Made by a program: the position numbers and the translations under genes. The notes beneath the pieces were generated by a model that saw only the letters and a list, made by a program, of their open reading frames with translations, was not told where the DNA came from and searched no databases. From positions 1 to 64,000 of the forward strand of contig DASXUK010000070.1 of NCBI GenBank assembly GCA_036504875.1: a stretch of 64,000 bases of DNA, given 5' to 3'. Position 1 is the stretch's first letter. Every line of letters begins with the position of its first letter. This document shows, in pieces, positions 54,145-62,227 of the stretch. This stretch comes from JACPFJ01 sp036504875 (GTDB lineage: Bacteria > Desulfobacterota > Desulfuromonadia > Geobacterales > Pseudopelobacteraceae).

Positions 54145-55287
54145 TTATTTCTTAGCTGCCACAGCCACGTGATCATTGTCTTTAAGGTTGAAACCGCCGC
54201 GGATAACATATTGCTCGCCATTTTTAAGTCCTGAGGATATCTCGACCATCTCGCCGCTAACGACTCCGGATGTGACCTCACGCCGTCGTGCCAGCCCTTG
54301 TTCAATCACGAACAGGTAACCTTTCCCGCTCGCAGCATCAAGCCCGTTAATCGAGCTGCGCGGGACCTGCAGCACATTGCTGCGTCTGCCGGTCAGTATA
54401 CGTCCCTTGGCAAACAAGCCCCCCTTCAGAACCTCAGGCACGTTGCGATATTCAGCGATTATCTTCAGGGAACGGTCGGCTTGATTGAGCTCAGGATTAA
54501 CAAACATCACCTTTCCGGTGAAGAGCTTGCCCGGGATGGAGTCAACGCTGAACTCTACAGGTTGTCCTGTCCTGACCTTTGCAGAATCAACCGAGGACAC
54601 GCTAACGGTCAGGTTTAGCAGGCGGTTGTCAACGATGCGGAAGATTGGTTTGGCAGCAGCAGCGTCGCTGGCCAGATCGCCGACATTAACATTCCGCAGC
54701 GCCACAACCCCGTCAATTGGGGCTACTACAAGCCCTTTTGCCGAGCGAGCTTTTGTTTGACGAACCTCTTCCTCGGCAACACCAATCTGCGCTCGGGATG
54801 ATTCTATTCGGGCCTTGGCCGCTTCCTGTTCGCTACGTCCATCATCCACCGCCTGCTGAGTTGCCAGGCCGGATTCCTTGAGTTTGAGCAAGCGGGACAT
54901 TTCCCGCTCAGCCCGGTTGGCTGCCACCTGAGCCTGGGCCAGGCCGGCCCGGGCCGACTCCACTCCGGCCAGAGCCCTACGGGCCAAGGCCTCGGTTTCG
55001 GCCATATCGATGCGGGCCAAAGGCTGCCCCTTTTTTACTCGCACCCACTCGGTCACAAAGACCTGCTTGAGCAAACCGGGTATTTGCGTCTTGATGTCCA
55101 CCGAGAATTTTGGCTCCAGACTGCCGGTAACATCGATTACATCCAACAGTGCAGAGCTGGTGGATGTTGCCGTCTCTACTGCAACAAGTGGTTTTTCTGA
55201 CTGTTGTTCCTTATGCTGGGTTCCGTTACAGGCGCTTACATTGGCGGCAATGATCACGACCAGGATTATTTTTTTCAGACGGCTCAT
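54145..55287 (-). CDS. RND efflux periplasmic adaptor (membrane-fusion) lipoprotein
   Basis: This 380-residue adaptor has a lipoprotein signal (IIAANVSAC, Cys20) and the biotinyl-lipoyl hairpin (IPGLLKQVFVTEWVRVKKGQPL). An alpha-helical coiled-coil hairpin (~98-180) is rich in A, E, R and Q, followed by the second lipoyl half (GLVVAPIDGVVALRNVNVGD) and beta-barrel domains. It should join the RND pump to an outer-membrane channel. The pump gene at 45222-48329 is on the same strand but five other genes lie between. It is the first gene of this leftward string. Confidence 0.9.
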   Translation of the reverse strand: MSRLKKIILVVIIAANVSACNGTQHKEQQSEKPLVAVETATSTSSALLDVIDVTGSLEPKFSVDIKTQIPGLLKQVFVTEWVRVKKGQPLARIDMAETEALARRALAGVESARAGLAQAQVAANRAEREMSRLLKLKESGLATQQAVDDGRSEQEAAKARIESSRAQIGVAEEEVRQTKARSAKGLVVAPIDGVVALRNVNVGDLASDAAAAKPIFRIVDNRLLNLTVSVSSVDSAKVRTGQPVEFSVDSIPGKLFTGKVMFVNPELNQADRSLKIIAEYRNVPEVLKGGLFAKGRILTGRRSNVLQVPRSSINGLDAASGKGYLFVIEQGLARRREVTSGVVSGEMVEISSGLKNGEQYVIRGGFNLKDNDHVAVAAKK

Positions 55288-55800
55288 GTTCTCCTCTTAG
55301 AAATTCCTGCCTGCTTTTTCCTGGCGGTCATAGATCAGTCACCAATTCCGAAGCAAGGCGCTGAGCAAGTTTGCTCGTGTTTTGCACCTTAATGGCGGCC
55401 AAAAAGTAATTATGCCCCGCTTGACTTATTCTTTATCCAATTGGGTAAGTCGACCAATTCTCCTACTTTTCTCGGATTTAAAGCTTCTGTCAACCTTTTT
55501 TAACCATTCATTTGGAAACTCCGTTTCGTGCTGCCGATGAAAATAGTGTTGCGGAGGCATATATCGGTAAATGATAAAAGGTGTTTATTTAATGGGTGCC
55601 AAAAGCGCCCAAAAGAGAAGTCTGCAGCATAAGTCGTCATTGCCGATCAGCAGAATAACTCTGGTGCTTTGGCTCTCTAGGTACATTTTTGTAAGCGGAT
55701 TTAAAGATCTAGAAAGGCGCTCGGGGCTACTCATGGAGGAGACTTTTTTAAATCAGCGAGAATAAGACCGGCAGGGAATCAATCTCTTGCTTCTGATAAA
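55288..55800. other. long intergenic region upstream of the adaptor gene
   Basis: Around 500 bases carry no supported gene. A 64-codon plus-strand frame at 55571-55765 lacks a ribosome-binding site and a recognisable domain and is probably not a gene. The promoter of the leftward efflux string must lie here, but I see no convincing -35/-10 pair. Confidence 0.4.
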
Positions 55801-55801
55801 C

Positions 55802-55832
55802 AACAAACCCCGCCTGGGAAGCGGGGTTTGTT
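55802..55832. terminator. strong bidirectional hairpin terminator
   Basis: A perfect 12-bp stem, AACAAACCCCGC with a 7-base loop and GCGGGGTTTGTT. The A-rich left arm and T-rich right arm give a U-rich 3' stem on either strand, so it can stop transcription both ways between the cytochrome gene and the efflux string. Confidence 0.85.
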
Positions 55833-55842
55833 AATCGGACTG

Positions 55843-55872
55843 AAGCCCCTGGAAGATAACCAGGGGGCTTTT
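55843..55872 (+). terminator. second hairpin terminator before the ImcH-like gene
   Basis: GCCCCTGG (845-852 of this kilobase) pairs with CCAGGGGGC with one extra G, followed by TTTTATAA on the plus strand. It sits just beyond the stop of the leftward cytochrome gene and forms a double terminator with the hairpin at 55802-55832. Confidence 0.7.
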
Positions 55873-55888
55873 ATAACTTTAAAAATAT

Positions 55889-57424
55889 CTAGTGTTTTCC
55901 TTCGCCGGGCACGTCATGGCCGCCGGCCGAGTGGCACTCGCTGCAGTTAGTTTTATGTAATTCATCGCCAATATCCACCGGGTGTACAAACTCAGTCACC
56001 TTGGTGCCGGCCGGTATATTCTCCTGAACCTGACCAAGGACATCATGGCAAATCTTGCAGTCCTTGGAGATAATCCTGCCTTCAGCAGACTTGTGTTTGC
56101 CATCATGGCAACGGAAGCAGCCTGGTGTATAGAAATGGCCGATATGGTTGGGATAGGTATTCCAGGCCACCTTCATCTTGGGGAAGTAGTTACGCTTGTA
56201 GATAGCCTGGATTTTCTCGATAGCATGGCCTAATTCAGCACTCTTCTTGGTAAACACTTCGGGATAGTTATTGACATAATAATCCCGGATGCCTGCATCA
56301 AGCGCCTTGACCGCCTCTTCGGATGATGAATAAGGCTTCTCCAGCAGTTCCACAGCCACCTTTTTGATGTAAGGGAGTTTGCGGTCAATGGTATTGGATG
56401 CAAAATGCTTATCCATCTCTTCACCAGGAGAGTGATAGATGTGCGTGGGCTTGTTGTGGCAGTCGGTGCAATCCATGACCCTCTTCTCTGCCTTGGCGAT
56501 CTCATCTTTGGTTAATGGCTTGGCAGGATCCATGTACTCGGTAATCTTGCCATCCTTGCCTTTGACTGCGATGTAGGGGATTGAGAGCCGCTTCTTGTCG
56601 CCCGGTATATATGTTACTTCCCGGCCGATATGCCAATGGATGCCCATTGCATTAGGGGTTTTTGGTGTCCCGCCAATCTTGATCATCATATCGATCTCAC
56701 GGGGAGTATTCTCCTCGTTGGGAGCGTAATGATAAAAAATCTTTTGGCGACCGGCATAGAATTTCTCCGGCCAATGGCAATGTTCGCAGGTTCCGCGGGC
56801 CGGGCGCAGGTGTTCAACCGGCGTCTGAATCGGGGTCGGCCAGGAATGCGTCAGTACAACCCAGACCTGTCGTAAACCGGAGATCTTGGCCTTGACATAC
56901 CAACCCGCGCCTGGCCCGACATGGCACTCGACGCACTTTACCTTGGCATGGGGTGAATCCTTCCAGGCGGTATGCTCCGGCTCCATAACCACGTGACAGA
57001 GCTCGCCGCAAAAGGTGGTGGACTCGGTGAACTCAAAGCCCTTAATGGAGGCGGTCACAACCACCATGAAAAATATGATGGTGGCAATTATAAAATAGAC
57101 TGTCAATTTCAGGGAGTGCGGATCATTCAGGTCAAGGCGGGGTAATCGCGGAATTCCGACCTCAGGGTGCTTACGGTAACGGTTTCTGGTATTCCAGGCG
57201 CCGAGCGGGATCAGAACCAGGCCAAATATCAGGATACCAGGGAAGGCGAAGTATACAAACATGCCCAAATAGGGGTTTTCAGTTCCGGTGAAAGCTTCCA
57301 GCAGAATGAATGCAACGATAAGAATGGTTGCAACCAGCGCACAAAGCCCCCCCAGGATGCTGACAGGGTTCATCAAATACTTATAAATACTAGGTCTCGC
57401 CTTGCTTGGGACGTTCTCTTCCAT
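55889..57424 (-). CDS. inner-membrane heptaheme c cytochrome, NapC/NirT family (ImcH-like)
   Basis: The 511-residue protein has three membrane helices (~22-44, 52-75, 107-127) and then a periplasmic domain with seven heme sites. Six are CXXCH (at 164, 213, 319, 436, 456, 494); the first, at 139-144, is CGELCH (CX3CH). The layout (NapC/NirT, three helices, seven hemes, ~510 residues) matches Geobacter ImcH, the quinol-oxidising cytochrome used for high-potential electron acceptors. Orthology is inferred from layout, not tested by alignment. The CbcL-like gene lies upstream on the same strand, but a terminator stands between them. Confidence 0.88.
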   Translation of the reverse strand: MEENVPSKARPSIYKYLMNPVSILGGLCALVATILIVAFILLEAFTGTENPYLGMFVYFAFPGILIFGLVLIPLGAWNTRNRYRKHPEVGIPRLPRLDLNDPHSLKLTVYFIIATIIFFMVVVTASIKGFEFTESTTFCGELCHVVMEPEHTAWKDSPHAKVKCVECHVGPGAGWYVKAKISGLRQVWVVLTHSWPTPIQTPVEHLRPARGTCEHCHWPEKFYAGRQKIFYHYAPNEENTPREIDMMIKIGGTPKTPNAMGIHWHIGREVTYIPGDKKRLSIPYIAVKGKDGKITEYMDPAKPLTKDEIAKAEKRVMDCTDCHNKPTHIYHSPGEEMDKHFASNTIDRKLPYIKKVAVELLEKPYSSSEEAVKALDAGIRDYYVNNYPEVFTKKSAELGHAIEKIQAIYKRNYFPKMKVAWNTYPNHIGHFYTPGCFRCHDGKHKSAEGRIISKDCKICHDVLGQVQENIPAGTKVTEFVHPVDIGDELHKTNCSECHSAGGHDVPGEGKH

Positions 57425-57563
57425 AAATACCCCTTACTAATGTCAGTTGCTATAATTATAGATTGAAAGCGCGTATTTTTACAGCCTCAGAAGTTGATTT
57501 GTCAAATAAAAATAAAATAATTGGTAAAGCAAGATACTTATTTTAAAAGCGAAATAGGAGAAA

Positions 57564-57598
57564 CTCAAAAGGCTGCGCTTACCGCGCAGCCTTTTGAG
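57564..57598 (-). terminator. terminator between the two cytochrome genes
   Basis: A perfect 15-bp stem (CTCAAAAGGCTGCGC / GCGCAGCCTTTTGAG) with a 5-base loop. On the minus strand, TTTTGAGTTT at the 3' side supplies U-rich sequence. It lies 24 bases past the CbcL-like stop, so the two cytochrome genes probably form separate transcription units. Confidence 0.9.
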
Positions 57599-57621
57599 GA
57601 AACACTGCATTTATTTAGTAC

Positions 57622-59490
57622 TTAGTGTGATCCACCTATAAAGGCCATGATCATCAGTGCCAGCAATCCTAAACCGGTAAACAGGGCTATGAATCCGAAG
57701 CCTTTAACCAGGAAATCGTAAGCCACACCACTGGTGCGCTTGCAGGCAAACTTCTCGGTGATGCCTAGCTCTTCATAACGCTTCCACTGATCGCCACGCT
57801 CCTCGATCATCTCTTCCTTGGCAATCTGACCATTGAAAATCACGAAATCCATGGGGAATTTTTCAGGTCGTCCGTGCGTATTGAAAAAGTGGACGCTGAA
57901 AATAAAGCCGGTTGCCAGTAAAGCCTCATCAGAATGAACAATGGTGGCAACGTTAAATGCCCAACCCGGAAGGAATATTCCGAATATTTCGGGGAACCAG
58001 AGCATCAGACCGGAACCGCCAATGGCAAACATACCCCAGAAGACAGCGATGAAGTCAAATTTTTCCCAGTAAGTCCAGCGCTCAAAGGTAGGTTTTGGTC
58101 CCTTGAAGAAGAACCACTTCACCATGGCGACTACATCCTTGATATCGCGGAAGTTCGGACAGAGAGAGTCAGGACCGAACAGGCGCTGCAGGAAATTTCC
58201 GGGAATGTCTTTTCTTATGAACAGGAAGTGAATGCTCATAGCCAGTGCTGAAGCGAAGTAGACAAAGGTGATGCCGGCGCAGATGCGGTGAATGAAGCCT
58301 GCATTGGCCGAACCTCCGTATATTTTCATCATGGCCAGAGCCCAGGCCTGATCGCTGAATTTAAGCGGCAGACCGGTCAGTGATAGGCCGAGAAAGCTGG
58401 TTATAACCAACAGGTGTAGGAAAATGTGCAGTCGGGTAAAGCGACGATATTGCTTGTGCGCATCAGCTATAACAACGTGGTGGTGACCGTTTGCCAGTTT
58501 ATCGGCTTTTTCACGGTTCTCAACAAAGCCGCGGAACATCCAGAACAGGGTGTGGATCCAGAAAACACCAAAGGTACCAACCAGTAGACCGGTCATACAA
58601 ATAAACGTGTAGAACAGAATCGGGTATTTTTCCCGATCGCTGTGCTCGCCATGGGCATAAAATTTAGTGAAGAAAGGTGTAGCCTTGGGATGACATTGGG
58701 CACAGGTTTTGACAAGGTTTTCAGGGTTGACGCTTGATTTAGGGTCATCTTTAGGTAAAACAGAATGTGCGGTATGGCAGTCTGCACAGCCAGCCACACG
58801 TTCCGGGAAGCCCAGACGATAGTTCTTGCCGTGGTAGCTTTCCATGTAGGTCTTTACTGCAACATTGTAGACCTTGTTCTTGGCCATCAGTTTGTCATTG
58901 CTATGGCACTTGAGACAAACCTTGGTATGAAAATCGCGGTTGGCATGCCCTTTGGGGTCACCCAGGGGTTTGATGTCATGCAGATTATGGCAATCATTAC
59001 ATGCTGCTGAATCCATATTCCCAGCAGTTACTGCCCTGCCATGCACGGACTGCTGGAAGACCTTTTCCTTGTCATGGCACTGGATACATTTTGCTATAAC
59101 CTTCCGCTTGTCGCCTTTCCAGGAGCGATGGATATGAATGTCGGTGTGGCAGTCTGCACACATTACACCCTTGCTGACATGGACGCTGGCGTAGTGTTCA
59201 GCGTTTTCCTTCTTGTGGCAACGCTCGCACTGTACCTTCTGGACCTTGATCTCTTTCCTCATATGTTTGGCGAGATCTGTGATATCCACGTGACAGCTGG
59301 TACAGGCATTCTTGCCATGGACAGATGCCGCAAATGCCGCTACAGAGATCTTATCGCTGTGACAGCCGAGGCAGGTAGCCGGATCTATCGCCATCCCTTG
59401 TTCGGCAAAGGAAGGTATAGACCAGGCAATAAATGACACCAGTACCATGAGAAAACAACTAACAACAGACCGCATAGACGACTCCTTCAT
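57622..59490 (-). CDS. nonaheme c-type / b-type fused inner-membrane cytochrome (CbcL-like)
   Basis: The 622-residue protein has a signal/anchor (~8-28), then a periplasmic domain with nine CXXCH sites between residues 40 and 267. A C-terminal membrane domain with about six helices resembles the b-type cytochrome of hydrogenases/formate dehydrogenases, with histidines for b hemes (RLHIFLHLL; HRICAG; IHFLF; VHSDEALLATG). Nine c hemes plus a HydB-like part is the layout of Geobacter CbcL, needed for low-potential electron acceptors. It should oxidise menaquinol and pass electrons to periplasmic cytochromes. Orthology is inferred from layout. Confidence 0.88.
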   Translation of the reverse strand: MKESSMRSVVSCFLMVLVSFIAWSIPSFAEQGMAIDPATCLGCHSDKISVAAFAASVHGKNACTSCHVDITDLAKHMRKEIKVQKVQCERCHKKENAEHYASVHVSKGVMCADCHTDIHIHRSWKGDKRKVIAKCIQCHDKEKVFQQSVHGRAVTAGNMDSAACNDCHNLHDIKPLGDPKGHANRDFHTKVCLKCHSNDKLMAKNKVYNVAVKTYMESYHGKNYRLGFPERVAGCADCHTAHSVLPKDDPKSSVNPENLVKTCAQCHPKATPFFTKFYAHGEHSDREKYPILFYTFICMTGLLVGTFGVFWIHTLFWMFRGFVENREKADKLANGHHHVVIADAHKQYRRFTRLHIFLHLLVITSFLGLSLTGLPLKFSDQAWALAMMKIYGGSANAGFIHRICAGITFVYFASALAMSIHFLFIRKDIPGNFLQRLFGPDSLCPNFRDIKDVVAMVKWFFFKGPKPTFERWTYWEKFDFIAVFWGMFAIGGSGLMLWFPEIFGIFLPGWAFNVATIVHSDEALLATGFIFSVHFFNTHGRPEKFPMDFVIFNGQIAKEEMIEERGDQWKRYEELGITEKFACKRTSGVAYDFLVKGFGFIALFTGLGLLALMIMAFIGGSH

Positions 59491-59788
59491 TAAGTTTGAC
59501 TAATCCAGGTGTATAATTTTGATATACACTACACCAAAATAATTATGAAAATCAACATAATTGAAATCCTTTAGATGATGTTAACCTGGGCGAATTGCTA
59601 GACAATCCAAATGTTTTATTTGAATGCTTTGCATTGTCTTTTAATAAAACAAGTTGACTCAACAACTAGGGCGCCAAAGGCGCTAAATTGAGAGCAATCT
59701 TGACTTTAACAGCCCCTTTTGTTAGCTTGTAACAAATAAAACAAAGTTTTTGCCTTGTTATAAGTGCCATTAAATACATGGAGTAGAA
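59491..59788. promoter_or_regulatory. divergent promoter region between cytochrome and aminotransferase genes
   Basis: This AT-rich spacer of 298 bases must carry both promoters. A dyad GTGTATA-N7-TATACAC lies at 59509-59529, 19 bases before the CbcL-like start codon, positioned like an operator. A hairpin-prone GCGCC-AAA-GGCGC lies at 59671-59683. No ribosome-binding site of note is visible before the aminotransferase ATG apart from TGGAG. Confidence 0.45.
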
Positions 59789-60862
59789 ATGCATAAGAAA
59801 CTTTTTATACCCGGTCCAATTGAGGTGCATCCTGAGGTCCTGGCTGCTATGGCAACGCCTATGATAGGCCATCGCATGAAGGAATATGCCGAACTTCATG
59901 GAGCTGTTAAAACGAAACTCAAGAAGCTGCTCTGCACGGACGGGAAGGTGTTTTTGGCAACTTCCAGCGCCTTTGGCGTTATGGAGGGAGCCGTACGAAA
60001 CCTGGTCGGCAAACGCTGTGCGAACTTCTGTAATGGCGCTTTTTCGGATAAATGGCATGATGTAACCTTGCGGTGCGGCAAACAGGCAGATGCAATCCGA
60101 TTCGACTGGGGCCAGCCGGTCTCACCTCAGGTGGTGGAGCAAACCCTGGCCAGCGGCAAATATGACAGCATGACCATGATCCATAATGAAACCTCGACCG
60201 GCGTAATGTCGCCTCTGGCAGAAATCGCCGAAGTCATGCGTAAATTTCCAGAGGTGATGTTTATAGTGGATACAGTTTCTTCTATGAGTGCTGTTAATAT
60301 CCCTGTAGACCAACTAGGGATTGACTGCTGCATTTTCGGCGTGCAAAAAGCCCTGGCCTTACCGCCCGGATTGGCGGTATTCACTGCCAGTGAAAAGGCG
60401 CTTAGCAGAGCATCCGGCATGGAGGGTCGCGGATACTATTTTGACTTTCTGGAATTCGACGCTAACGATGCCAAGGACAACACCCCTTCCACTCCTTGTA
60501 TATCGCTGATCTATGCCTTGAATTGTCAGCTGGATCGGATATTCAAGGAGGGGCTGGAAAACCGCTGGGAGCGCCATCAGGTTCTGGCAGACTACGTCCG
60601 TAACTGGGTAGGAGCTAGGGGATTCGAACTCTTTCCCGAGCTGCCATTCTGTTCCCTGACCCTAACCTGTGCACGGAACAGCCGCAACATAGACCTGGCG
60701 CTGCTCAAGAAAAAATTAGGCGAGGCGGGATTTGCATTTGATGACGGCTACGGCAAGATAAAAGGACAGACATTCCGCATAGCGCATATGGGAGATATGA
60801 CTCCCGCTCAACTAGATGAACTTTTCGCAGCCATTATTACCATTATGCCGGAACTTGCCTAG
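59789..60862 (+). CDS. class V (PLP) aminotransferase, serine-pyruvate/alanine-glyoxylate type
   Basis: The 357-residue fold-type I aminotransferase has the PLP aspartate in FIVDTVSSMS (D161) and the Schiff-base lysine K187 in IFGVQKALALPPG. The start LFIPGPIEVHPEVLAAM and HNETSTGV segment are typical of the small-molecule class V group that includes serine-pyruvate, alanine-glyoxylate and archaeal-type phosphoserine aminotransferases. Serine biosynthesis is a plausible role, but no serA or serB is adjacent. The zinc-ribbon gene follows after 50 bases. Confidence 0.88.
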   Translation: MHKKLFIPGPIEVHPEVLAAMATPMIGHRMKEYAELHGAVKTKLKKLLCTDGKVFLATSSAFGVMEGAVRNLVGKRCANFCNGAFSDKWHDVTLRCGKQADAIRFDWGQPVSPQVVEQTLASGKYDSMTMIHNETSTGVMSPLAEIAEVMRKFPEVMFIVDTVSSMSAVNIPVDQLGIDCCIFGVQKALALPPGLAVFTASEKALSRASGMEGRGYYFDFLEFDANDAKDNTPSTPCISLIYALNCQLDRIFKEGLENRWERHQVLADYVRNWVGARGFELFPELPFCSLTLTCARNSRNIDLALLKKKLGEAGFAFDDGYGKIKGQTFRIAHMGDMTPAQLDELFAAIITIMPELA

Positions 60863-60912
60863 AGGCCAATTGCCCTAAAGATAATTAAGTAAGAAGGGGA
60901 AGGAGATATATC

Positions 60913-61092
60913 ATGAAATGCCCGAATTGTGGAGACAGAACCCTCATCAACATTGATATGCATTCTGAAGGCTTTTCATCGGACGAATCACCGGTCAAGG
61001 AATGCGGCGCCTGCGGATTGGTTTGGAGAGTTAAACACGAAGCCGGTGTAACGACCATCGATATCATAAAAGCGGCTGAGCCACAGAAATAA
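60913..61092 (+). CDS. small zinc-ribbon protein
   Basis: This 59-residue protein begins MKCPNCGD and has a second pair CGAC in KECGACGLVW, so it can bind one zinc in a treble-clef or ribbon. AGGAG precedes the ATG by seven to eight bases. Acidic residues lie between the pairs (SSDESPVKE). The function is unknown; such proteins are often nucleic-acid or protein adaptors. It lies after the aminotransferase gene and is convergent with rubredoxin. Confidence 0.75.
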   Translation: MKCPNCGDRTLINIDMHSEGFSSDESPVKECGACGLVWRVKHEAGVTTIDIIKAAEPQK

Positions 61093-61095
61093 TTA

Positions 61096-61114
61096 CCCCC
61101 CCGGCTAAGGGGGG
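61096..61114. terminator. GC-rich hairpin between convergent genes
   Basis: A run of Cs and a run of six Gs separated by GGCTAA form a short, strong stem between the zinc-ribbon gene and the leftward rubredoxin gene. The following sequence is only weakly T-rich on the plus strand (TTAAGGGTTATT), so efficiency is uncertain. Confidence 0.5.
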
Positions 61115-61121
61115 TTAAGGG

Positions 61122-61280
61122 TTATTCCAGCTCAAAAACGTCTTTTCCGGCACCGCATAGCGGACAAGTCCAGTCTTCCGGAAGTGATTCGAAAGGGGTT
61201 CCAGCAGGAATTCCCCGGTCGGGATCGCCCAAGGCTGGGTCGTAGATGTACTGGCAGATGGTGCAGGTCCAACGTTGCAT
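61122..61280 (-). CDS. rubredoxin
   Basis: This is a 52-residue one-iron electron carrier. The two knuckles are CTICQYIYDP and CPLCGAGKDVFE, with the aromatic and proline pattern typical of rubredoxin (PAGTPFESLPEDWTCP). AAGGAGA lies eight bases before the ATG. Together with the ferredoxin upstream (17 bases) it forms a small redox operon. Rubredoxins often serve oxygen or superoxide reductases in anaerobes, but none is adjacent. Confidence 0.96.
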   Translation of the reverse strand: MQRWTCTICQYIYDPALGDPDRGIPAGTPFESLPEDWTCPLCGAGKDVFELE

Positions 61281-61297
61281 AATAATTTCTCCTTTTC

Positions 61298-61489
61298 CTA
61301 CTTATTTTCCCAGCTGATACATTGAACTGGGCAGGCGTCGATAGCCTGTTGAATATCCTTTTCAGGGGCACCGGCGGGATCGTAACATTCTGATTTTCCT
61401 GAATCGTCGAACCGAAAAACACCGGGGCAGGTCGAAATGCAGAGTCCGCAACTTATGCAGCTATCTTGGTCAACCCAAGGTTTTTTCAT
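61298..61489 (-). CDS. [4Fe-4S] ferredoxin
   Basis: This 63-residue ferredoxin has the cluster motif CISCGLCISTCPG and the fourth ligand in DACPVQC. Only one cluster is expected; the remaining cysteines may form a disulfide, as in single-cluster thermostable ferredoxins. The frame is open upstream to 61531, but AAAGGAGG six bases before the ATG at 61489 selects the shorter form, starting MKKPWVDQD. It is co-transcribed with the rubredoxin gene. Confidence 0.95.
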   Translation of the reverse strand: MKKPWVDQDSCISCGLCISTCPGVFRFDDSGKSECYDPAGAPEKDIQQAIDACPVQCISWENK

Positions 61490-61516
61490 AGCAATCCTCC
61501 TTTTGACAATAGCTGA

Positions 61517-61545
61517 AATGTATACCAGCATCTCTGAACTGTCAA
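61517..61545 (-). promoter_or_regulatory. promoter of the ferredoxin-rubredoxin pair
   Basis: On the minus strand TTGACA (61540-61545) is followed after 17 bases by TACATT (61517-61522), or after 15 bases by TATACA, about 28 bases before the ferredoxin start. It is a plausible sigma-70 promoter. Confidence 0.45.
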
Positions 61546-61594
61546 TCTGACAACGCTGACAACGGGGAATCTGTTATAAAACAGGAGCAGAACA

Positions 61595-62218
61595 ATGATA
61601 TTTGAAATTGTGGTGGTTGGCCCTTTGGAGGTCAATTGTTTCATACTGGGTTGCAAAGAAACAGGTGAAGGAATTGTGGTTGACGCCGGCGGCGATGCTG
61701 ACAAGATCCTCACCGTTGTTCAAAATCATGACCTGACCATCAAGCAGGTTATCAGCACCCACGGCCACTTTGATCATATTGGCGCAAACCGATCGCTAAT
61801 TGAGCGTTTCAGCGCCAGTTACCGTATTCATGAAGCCGATGTGCACATGCTGGAGCGTGCTGCCGATGTTGCTCGTGCCTATGGTATGCGAGGAGACAAC
61901 TCACCCCCGCCGGATGCGTTTTTAGAAGATGGTATGGAGATAGCTCTCGGTAAAGTCCGGATCAAGGTGCTTCACACGCCGGGACACACACAGGGAGGCT
62001 GTTGCCTGTACATGGAAGATGAAAAGAAGATCATAACTGGCGATACCCTTTTTGCCGATTCCATCGGCCGCACCGATCTTCCCGGGGGATCGCACCAGCA
62101 GTTGCTCGACAGTATCCGGACCAAGCTTTTCACATTGCCGGCCGATGTAGTGGCCTATCCGGGCCATGGCCCCCAAACAACCATTGGCCACGAAAAAGCT
62201 AACAACCCTTATTTTTAG
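61595..62218 (+). CDS. MBL-fold metallo-hydrolase (glyoxalase II-like)
   Basis: The 207-residue protein has the metal-binding motif HGHFDH (H56, H58, D60, H61), a further histidine in HTPGHTQGG, the bridging aspartate in TGDTLFADSIGR, and a terminal histidine in YPGHGP. The layout is that of small YcbL/glyoxalase II-type hydrolases; hydroxyacylglutathione hydrolase or another thioester hydrolase activity is possible. CAGGAGC precedes the ATG. It is nine bases upstream of coaBC, likely co-transcribed. Confidence 0.9.
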   Translation: MIFEIVVVGPLEVNCFILGCKETGEGIVVDAGGDADKILTVVQNHDLTIKQVISTHGHFDHIGANRSLIERFSASYRIHEADVHMLERAADVARAYGMRGDNSPPPDAFLEDGMEIALGKVRIKVLHTPGHTQGGCCLYMEDEKKIITGDTLFADSIGRTDLPGGSHQQLLDSIRTKLFTLPADVVAYPGHGPQTTIGHEKANNPYF

Positions 62219-62227
62219 AGGTAGCAT

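Noticed and set aside
55571..55765. 64-codon plus-strand frame in the efflux-cytochrome gap
   Set aside because: No ribosome-binding site, no domain, atypical composition; more likely chance.
61489..61531. Longer form of the ferredoxin starting at 61531
   Set aside because: A strong AAAGGAGG six bases before the ATG at 61489 and the normal length of the shorter form favour 61489.
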